Source of the DNA: IMCC26256 sp046081705
GTDB lineage: Bacteria; Actinomycetota; Acidimicrobiia; IMCC26256
Assembly: GCA_046081705.1 (NCBI GenBank)
Contig: JBJTWK010000040.1
Span: 1 to 46,075, forward strand
Direction of reading: 5' to 3'
Length of the DNA: 46,075 nucleotides
Shown: one piece after another, positions 42,210 to 46,075 of the stretch
Layout of the letters: each line of letters begins with the position of its first letter
Position numbering within the stretch: the stretch's first letter is position 1
Notes under the pieces: generated by a model
The model's database searches: none
The model's input: the letters and a program-made list of their open reading frames with translations, nothing else
What the model was told of the DNA's origin: nothing
Made by a program: the position numbers and the translations under genes

Positions 42210-44060
42210 TCAGTCGAGGTGGTACGGGAGGGAGGTCACGACCGTGCCCTTCCGGAAGAGCAGGCGGGCCTTGAGCAGGAGCGCGCTCTGGTTGTGGAGG
42301 ACGTGGGCCCACCAGGACTCGACGATGAACTCGGGGATCACGACCGTGACGATGTCGTTGTCGCGCTGCGCGTCGAGTTCGTCGATGAACGTGAGCAGCG
42401 GCCGGGTGAGCTCCCGGTACGGCGAGTAGACGAGCTCGAGGGGCTCCTCGAGTCCGAACTCCCGCCACGCCGCCTCCACCTTGGTCTGCTCCTCGTCGTC
42501 CGAGACCACGCTCACCGCGAGCAGCCGGTGCGGGTTGAGGGATCGGGCGTACGCGAGGGCGTCGAGGACCCCTCGGTGCACGGTGCCGACGAGGACCACG
42601 ACCGTGTGGTTCATCGGCCGGGCCCGGTACTCCGGGGTGACGGCGAGGTTGGTGCGCACCCGCTCGTAGTGCCGGTGGATCACCTTGAAGACGAAGATGA
42701 TCATCGGGATGACGATCACCGGCACCCATGCGCCGCTCGAGAACTTCGTGATCGCCACGATGAGGAGCACGACGAACGTGGTGGTGGCCCCGACCCCGTT
42801 GAGCACGGTGTTGCGGCGCCACCCGGGCTCCCGCTCCTTGAGGTGGTGGACGACCATGCCCGACTGCGAGAGGGTGAACGAGGTGAACACACCCACCGCG
42901 TAGAGCGGGATGAGGGCGTTCGTGACCCCGCCGAACACAACGATGAGGGCTCCAGCGGTCGCAGCAAGGACGAGCACGCCGTTGGAGAACACGAGCCGGT
43001 CGCCGCGGTTGGTCAACTGCTTGGGCAGGAATCCGTCGGCCGCGATGATCGAGGAGATGCGGGGGAAGTCGGCGTAGGCGGTGTTCGCCGCGAGCACGAG
43101 GATCGCCGCGGTCGCGAACTGCAGGACGATGTAGAGGATGCTCCCCTCGCCGAAGACGAGGAGGCCCATCTGGGAGAACACCGTCTGCTCCTCACTCGGG
43201 AACGGCTGGAGCCGGTGCGCGAGCAGCGACACGCCGAAGAACAGGCCGCCCAGGATGAACGCCATCCACACGAGGGTGGTGGCGGCGTTCTTGGACTCCG
43301 GACGCTTGAACGCGGGGACGCCGTTCGAGATGGCCTCGACGCCGGTGAGGGCCACGGCGCCGGAGGAGAAGCCCTTGAGGATGAGGAAGAGGCCGAGCGT
43401 GCCGCCGAACTCCCGGGTGCCGTCGAAGGCCTCCTCGTCGAAGGGCACGGTCCCGATGTTGCCCGTGAACGACTGGTAGAGGCCCCACGCGATGAGCAGC
43501 GTGAGCATCACGATGTAGGTGTAGGTGGGGACCGAGAAGACCGATCCCGACTCCTTGAGGCCGCGCAGGTTGGCGAGGCTGATGATGAGGATGAGCACGA
43601 GGGCGAGCTCGACCCGGTGGGTCGCGAGCCCGCGGAGCGCCGGGATCGAGACGATCGCAGCCACACCGGCCGAGATCGACACCGCGACGGTGAGGATGTA
43701 GTCGACGAGCAGCGAGGCCCCGGCCACGAGCGAGGGCGTCTGCCCGAGGTTCTCGCGGGACACGACGTAGGACCCGCCCCCGCTCGGGTAGGCGAAGATC
43801 GTCTGGCGGTACGACGTCACGACGATGGCGAGGAGGATCGCGACGGCGATCGCGATCGGGATGATCACCTCGAGGCCGAGCGCGAGGCTCGAGGCCCCGA
43901 GCGCCACGACGAAGAGGATCTCCTCGGTCGCGTACGCGGTCGACGAGATGGCGTCGGAGGAGAACACCGCGAGCGCGATCTTCTTGGAGATGCGCTGGTG
44001 CTCCTGCTCCGTCGTCGCGAGCGGACGCCCCACGAACAGCCGCTTGAGCACCGAGAACAT
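42210..44060 (-). CDS. APC-superfamily potassium permease, KimA-like
   Basis: 616 residues from the ATG at 44060; B. subtilis KimA has about 607. About twelve transmembrane helices in the first 450 residues: SSDAISSTAYATEEILF (helix 1 break), FAYPSGGGSYVVSRENLG, TGVEAISNGVPAFKRPESKNAATTL, then a cytosolic alpha/beta domain of about 160 residues (HTVVVLVGTVHRGVLDALAYA) like the USP-type tail of KimA. KimA is a proton-coupled K+ importer inhibited by c-di-AMP. It is divergent from a trkA gene, as Rv2690c is in Mycobacterium. An amino-acid substrate cannot be excluded. Confidence 0.82.
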   Translation of the reverse strand: MFSVLKRLFVGRPLATTEQEHQRISKKIALAVFSSDAISSTAYATEEILFVVALGASSLALGLEVIIPIAIAVAILLAIVVTSYRQTIFAYPSGGGSYVVSRENLGQTPSLVAGASLLVDYILTVAVSISAGVAAIVSIPALRGLATHRVELALVLILIISLANLRGLKESGSVFSVPTYTYIVMLTLLIAWGLYQSFTGNIGTVPFDEEAFDGTREFGGTLGLFLILKGFSSGAVALTGVEAISNGVPAFKRPESKNAATTLVWMAFILGGLFFGVSLLAHRLQPFPSEEQTVFSQMGLLVFGEGSILYIVLQFATAAILVLAANTAYADFPRISSIIAADGFLPKQLTNRGDRLVFSNGVLVLAATAGALIVVFGGVTNALIPLYAVGVFTSFTLSQSGMVVHHLKEREPGWRRNTVLNGVGATTTFVVLLIVAITKFSSGAWVPVIVIPMIIFVFKVIHRHYERVRTNLAVTPEYRARPMNHTVVVLVGTVHRGVLDALAYARSLNPHRLLAVSVVSDDEEQTKVEAAWREFGLEEPLELVYSPYRELTRPLLTFIDELDAQRDNDIVTVVIPEFIVESWWAHVLHNQSALLLKARLLFRKGTVVTSLPYHLD

Positions 44061-44179
44061 GCCTGTCCGCTCCCACCCGGCGGAACGTCGCCGCCTGCAC
44101 GCTGGCCGCCCGATGACGACGTCGCCGGACGAAAGCCCATCTTGCCACCGTGCGAGCCTCGGACCCCGCACCGGGGGCG

Positions 44180-44194
44180 GCGCCGGACCGGCGC
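44180..44194. repeat. 15-bp palindrome between the KimA-like and trkA genes
   Basis: GCGCCGG A CCGGCGC, perfect 7-bp arms, in the 178-nt divergent gap. Operator-like. I looked for a ydaO-type c-di-AMP riboswitch in the KimA-side leader and could not recognise one. Confidence 0.4.
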
Positions 44195-44225
44195 GACGGA
44201 TCGGCATCCGCCGGCACCGGCCGTG

Positions 44226-44231
44226 TACGTT
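44226..44231 (+). promoter_or_regulatory. -10 box TACGTT, leaderless promoter of the first trkA
   Basis: TACGTT followed by 7 nt and the ATG at 44239. Confidence 0.5.
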
Positions 44232-44238
44232 CGGGGAC

Positions 44239-44901
44239 ATGCGGGTCGCCATCGCCGGAGCCGGGAACGTCGGGATGCACGTGGCCAACGCGCTGCGGCG
44301 GTCCGGCCACGAGGTGCTGCTCATCGAGCAGCGTCAGGCCGTGGTGGACCGCAGCACCGTCGAGCCGGGCATCGAGTGGTACGTGGGCGACTCCTGCGAG
44401 GTGTCCTCCCTGCGCGAGGCGCGGCTCGAGGAGTGCGAGGTGCTCGTCGCGGCGACCGGCGACGACGAGGACAACCTCGTCACCTCGCTGCTCGCCAAGC
44501 AGGAGTTCGGGATCCCCCGGGTCATCGCCCGGGTGAACCACCCGAAGAACGAGTGGATGTTCACCGAGAACTGGGGCGTCGACCAGTTCGTGTCGACCCC
44601 GCAGCTCATCACGAGCCTCGTCGAGGAGGCCGTGAACATCGGCAAGCTCGTCGAGATCCTGCGCTTCGAGGGCGGCCTCGCCCGGCTCGTGGAGGTCACC
44701 CTGGCCGGCGACTCACCCGTCGTCGGGCGGGCGATCCGTGAACTCGAGATCCCCCGCGACGCCACGATCGTCGCCCTGCTGCGCGAGGACCACCTCATCG
44801 TCCCCCGCGGCGACACGGTCTTCGAGGCCGGCGACGAGGTGCTCGCGCTCGTGACGCCGGATTCCGAGGAGACCGTGCGACACCTCCTGACGCTCGACTG
44901 A
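44239..44901 (+). CDS. trkA: TrkA-family potassium uptake regulatory subunit (first copy)
   Basis: 220 residues from the ATG at 44239. RCK_N Rossmann domain with IAGAGNVGMHVANALRRSGHEV and VLVAATGDDEDNLVTSLLAK, then RCK_C domain from about 140 (ARLVEVTLAGDSPVVGRAIRELEIPRDATIVALLRED). It binds NAD(H)/ATP and, in several bacteria, c-di-AMP in the RCK_C domain, and gates the TrkH-type K+ channel, which is not in this window. Corresponds to ceoB/ceoC (Rv2691/Rv2692) of Mycobacterium. The longer frame back to 43825 is antisense to the permease and rejected. Confidence 0.93.
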   Translation: MRVAIAGAGNVGMHVANALRRSGHEVLLIEQRQAVVDRSTVEPGIEWYVGDSCEVSSLREARLEECEVLVAATGDDEDNLVTSLLAKQEFGIPRVIARVNHPKNEWMFTENWGVDQFVSTPQLITSLVEEAVNIGKLVEILRFEGGLARLVEVTLAGDSPVVGRAIRELEIPRDATIVALLREDHLIVPRGDTVFEAGDEVLALVTPDSEETVRHLLTLD

Positions 44902-44933
44902 CGACCGGGCGCGCCCGACGTCCGGAGCGGTCG
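44902..44933. terminator. Possible terminator between trkA and the OB-fold gene
   Basis: Outer arms CGACCG (44902-44907) and CGGTCG (44928-44933) enclose a second palindrome CGGGCGCGCCCG. It fills the 34-nt gap between two convergent genes. Confidence 0.35.
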
Positions 44934-44935
44934 GA

Positions 44936-45304
44936 TCAGGCGGAGACGCCGTGGGCCACGATCCGGTACACCGGGTTCATCATGATCGTGCGCACGCCCT
45001 GCTGGAAGGGCACACCCTCGAGCAGGACCCGGCGACCGGTGGTGAGCCCCGGGATCGTGCCCCGACCCAGGAACACCGCGGTGATCGCACCGTGCCCGTC
45101 GCGCACCGTGATCTCGAGCGCCGAGCCGGTCGGGCGCGGGACGATCCGCACCGAGGAGATCTCGCCGGCCACGAACACGGGGCGCCGCAGTTCGATCTGA
45201 TCGATCGCGACCGCGTGGGCGTCCTCCGACCACTCGGCGAGCGCGACCCGGTCGAGTTCCTCCACGGGCTTGGTGAGTCGATCGAAGATCCGCTTCAGGG
45301 CCAT
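44936..45304 (-). CDS. OB-fold nucleic-acid-binding-domain protein
   Basis: 122 residues. After an N-terminal helix (MALKRIFDRLTKPVEELDR) comes an OB-fold: RRPVFVAGEISSVRIVPRPTGSALEITVRDGHGAITAVFLGRGTIPGLTTGRRVLLEGVPF, in short strands, ending in a YRIV strand. Similar to Rv2694c, near ceoB-ceoC in Mycobacterium; function unknown. ATG with GGGAGG 7 nt upstream and a TAGGGT box at 45326-45331. It is encoded against and between two trkA genes. Confidence 0.78.
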   Translation of the reverse strand: MALKRIFDRLTKPVEELDRVALAEWSEDAHAVAIDQIELRRPVFVAGEISSVRIVPRPTGSALEITVRDGHGAITAVFLGRGTIPGLTTGRRVLLEGVPFQQGVRTIMMNPVYRIVAHGVSA

Positions 45305-45325
45305 GGCTGTGCCTCCCGACGAACG

Positions 45326-45331
45326 ACCCTA
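45326..45331 (-). promoter_or_regulatory. -10 box TAGGGT of the OB-fold gene
   Basis: Predicted start about 14 nt before the ATG, with the GGGAGG ribosome site in the short leader. Confidence 0.4.
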
Positions 45332-45365
45332 CCCGTCCGGTCGGGCATCGCCCCAGTGCGGGTCC

Positions 45366-45371
45366 TACGAT
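45366..45371 (+). promoter_or_regulatory. -10 box TACGAT of the second trkA
   Basis: Predicted leader of about 27 nt that contains GGAGGGAG before the GTG at 45405. It and the OB-fold gene's box share a 100-nt divergent gap. Confidence 0.4.
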
Positions 45372-45404
45372 GCGACCGCGGTACCAGTCGGAGGGAGTCG
45401 CAAC

Positions 45405-46064
45405 GTGCACGTCGTCGTCGTCGGATGTGGCCGGGTCGGGAGCGAGATCGCCGGGTCGCTGCACCAGCAGGGGCACACGGTCTCCATCATCGACAAGCGC
45501 AAGGACGCCTTCCGCCGCCTCCCCAAGGGGTTCGCCGGCAACCGGGTCGTCGGGTTCGGCTTCGACCGCGACACCCTGCGCGAGGCCGGCATCGAGGAGG
45601 CGGGCGCACTGGCGTCGGTGACCTCGGGTGACAACTCGAACATCATGTCGGCCCGCGTCGCGCGCGAGACCTTCGGGGTCGAGCGGGTCGTGGCCCGCAT
45701 CTACGACCCGCGTCGCGCCGCCATCTACCAGCGCCTCGGCATCCCGACGGTCGCGACCGTGTCCTGGACGACGGACCAGGTCGTGCGTCGTCTCATCCCG
45801 TCCACCCAACCGGTCGACTGGACCGACGGTTCGGGGTCGATCCACCTGGTCGAGCGCGCGCTCCCCGCCCACTGGGCCGGCCAGCGTCTCGACCAGCTCG
45901 AGGAGCCCGGACGGTTCACGCTCGGCGCGGTGACCCGACTCGGCACCGCGCAGGTGGCACGCGCCGACGTCGTGGGACAGGACGGCGACATCCTCCACCT
46001 CATCGTGTCGACCGACGCGCTCACCGAGTTGCAGGCGCGACTCGACGAGCGTCCGCACCGCTGA
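45405..46064 (+). CDS. trkA: TrkA-family potassium uptake regulatory subunit (second copy)
   Basis: 219 residues from a GTG at 45405 with GGAGGGAG upstream. RCK_N with VVVVGCGRVGSEIAGSLHQQGHTVSIIDK and ALASVTSGDNSNIMSARVAR, then a C-terminal RCK_C domain (LVERALPAHWAGQRLDQLEEPGRFTLGAVTRLGTAQV). Sequence differs clearly from the first copy, so this is an old pair, not a recent duplication. In-frame extension upstream to 45270 crosses the promoter and is rejected. Stop is 11 nt before the window end. Confidence 0.93.
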   Translation: MHVVVVGCGRVGSEIAGSLHQQGHTVSIIDKRKDAFRRLPKGFAGNRVVGFGFDRDTLREAGIEEAGALASVTSGDNSNIMSARVARETFGVERVVARIYDPRRAAIYQRLGIPTVATVSWTTDQVVRRLIPSTQPVDWTDGSGSIHLVERALPAHWAGQRLDQLEEPGRFTLGAVTRLGTAQVARADVVGQDGDILHLIVSTDALTELQARLDERPHR

Positions 46065-46075
46065 CCTGCCCCGAC

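Noticed and set aside
39571..42429. 952-residue plus-strand frame opposite hppA, and the 929-residue frame 41952-44741 opposite the permease
   Set aside because: Both mirror the minus-strand genes exactly; they are composed of Asp/Glu/His/Arg runs without domains.
44061..44238. ydaO-type c-di-AMP riboswitch upstream of the KimA-like gene
   Set aside because: I compared the leader by eye with the conserved GAA/ GGGTGAA-type elements and did not find them; only GC hairpins are visible. A covariance search (Infernal, RF00379) would decide.

Overview
The window is 46 kb of chromosome from a very GC-rich bacterium, almost certainly an actinomycete-type (Actinomycetota) organism. The evidence is the gene content (CarD, a SigR/RsrA-type sigma/anti-sigma pair, an LppM-like lipoprotein, DisA, ClpC1-type ClpC, the paired TrkA genes), many GTG starts and many TANNNT -10 boxes placed 6-8 nt in front of start codons (leaderless genes). 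A deep lineage such as Acidimicrobiia would fit, but that is an inference; no rRNA is present. I see no phage, IS element, integrase, CRISPR array or toxin system. It reads as core chromosome.

Region 1 (1-16 kb) holds the end of otsB, a LytR_C protein, tRNA-Thr(TGT), rlmB, cysS, ispF, ispD, a YacL-like PIN-TRAM membrane protein, carD with a histone-H1-like tail, a Crp-family regulator, a dienelactone-hydrolase-like gene, disA, radA, a HAD phosphatase, an LppM-like lipoprotein and clpC. The core order clpC-radA-disA-yacL-ispD-ispF-cysS-rlmB is the same ancient block known from Bacillus subtilis and, with carD, from Mycobacterium (Rv3579c-Rv3596c). A divergent long-chain prenyl synthase follows across a 413-bp gap rich in inverted repeats.

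Region 2 (16-30 kb) is a long minus-strand biosynthesis block: tilS-hpt-folE-folP-(dead dual-specificity phosphatase-like gene)-folB-folK-DUF2520-panC-nadB-nadC-coaX-lysS-(degenerate SDR)-(degenerate PlsC-like)-alpha/beta hydrolase. It supplies folate, pantothenate/CoA and NAD precursors and lysyl-tRNA. Most junctions are 4-nt ATGA/GTGA overlaps. Compared with Mycobacterium/Streptomyces, ftsH, lsr2 and panD are absent from their usual slots, and nadA is not here.

Region 3 (30-39 kb) has rsrA-sigR (thiol-redox stress), a GNAT acetyltransferase, tRNA-Thr(CGT) with strong hairpins behind it, a Bax-inhibitor-1/YccA membrane protein, and topA-MFS-tmk-holB (replication). Region 4 (39-46 kb) is membrane energetics and potassium: dedA, the membrane pyrophosphatase hppA, a KimA-like K+ permease, two TrkA/RCK subunits and an OB-fold protein, syntenic with Mycobacterium Rv2690c-Rv2694c. 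With disA in the same window, the makers and likely readers of c-di-AMP are both present.

The most interesting items are a conserved-looking pseudophosphatase (catalytic Cys replaced by Gln) inside the folate operon, a translationally coupled pair of two apparently dead enzymes (SDR plus PlsC-like), radA and a HAD gene sharing overlapping -10 boxes on opposite strands, three cases where an upstream TAG stop codon forms the start of the next gene's -10 box, and the multi-hairpin clpC upstream region.
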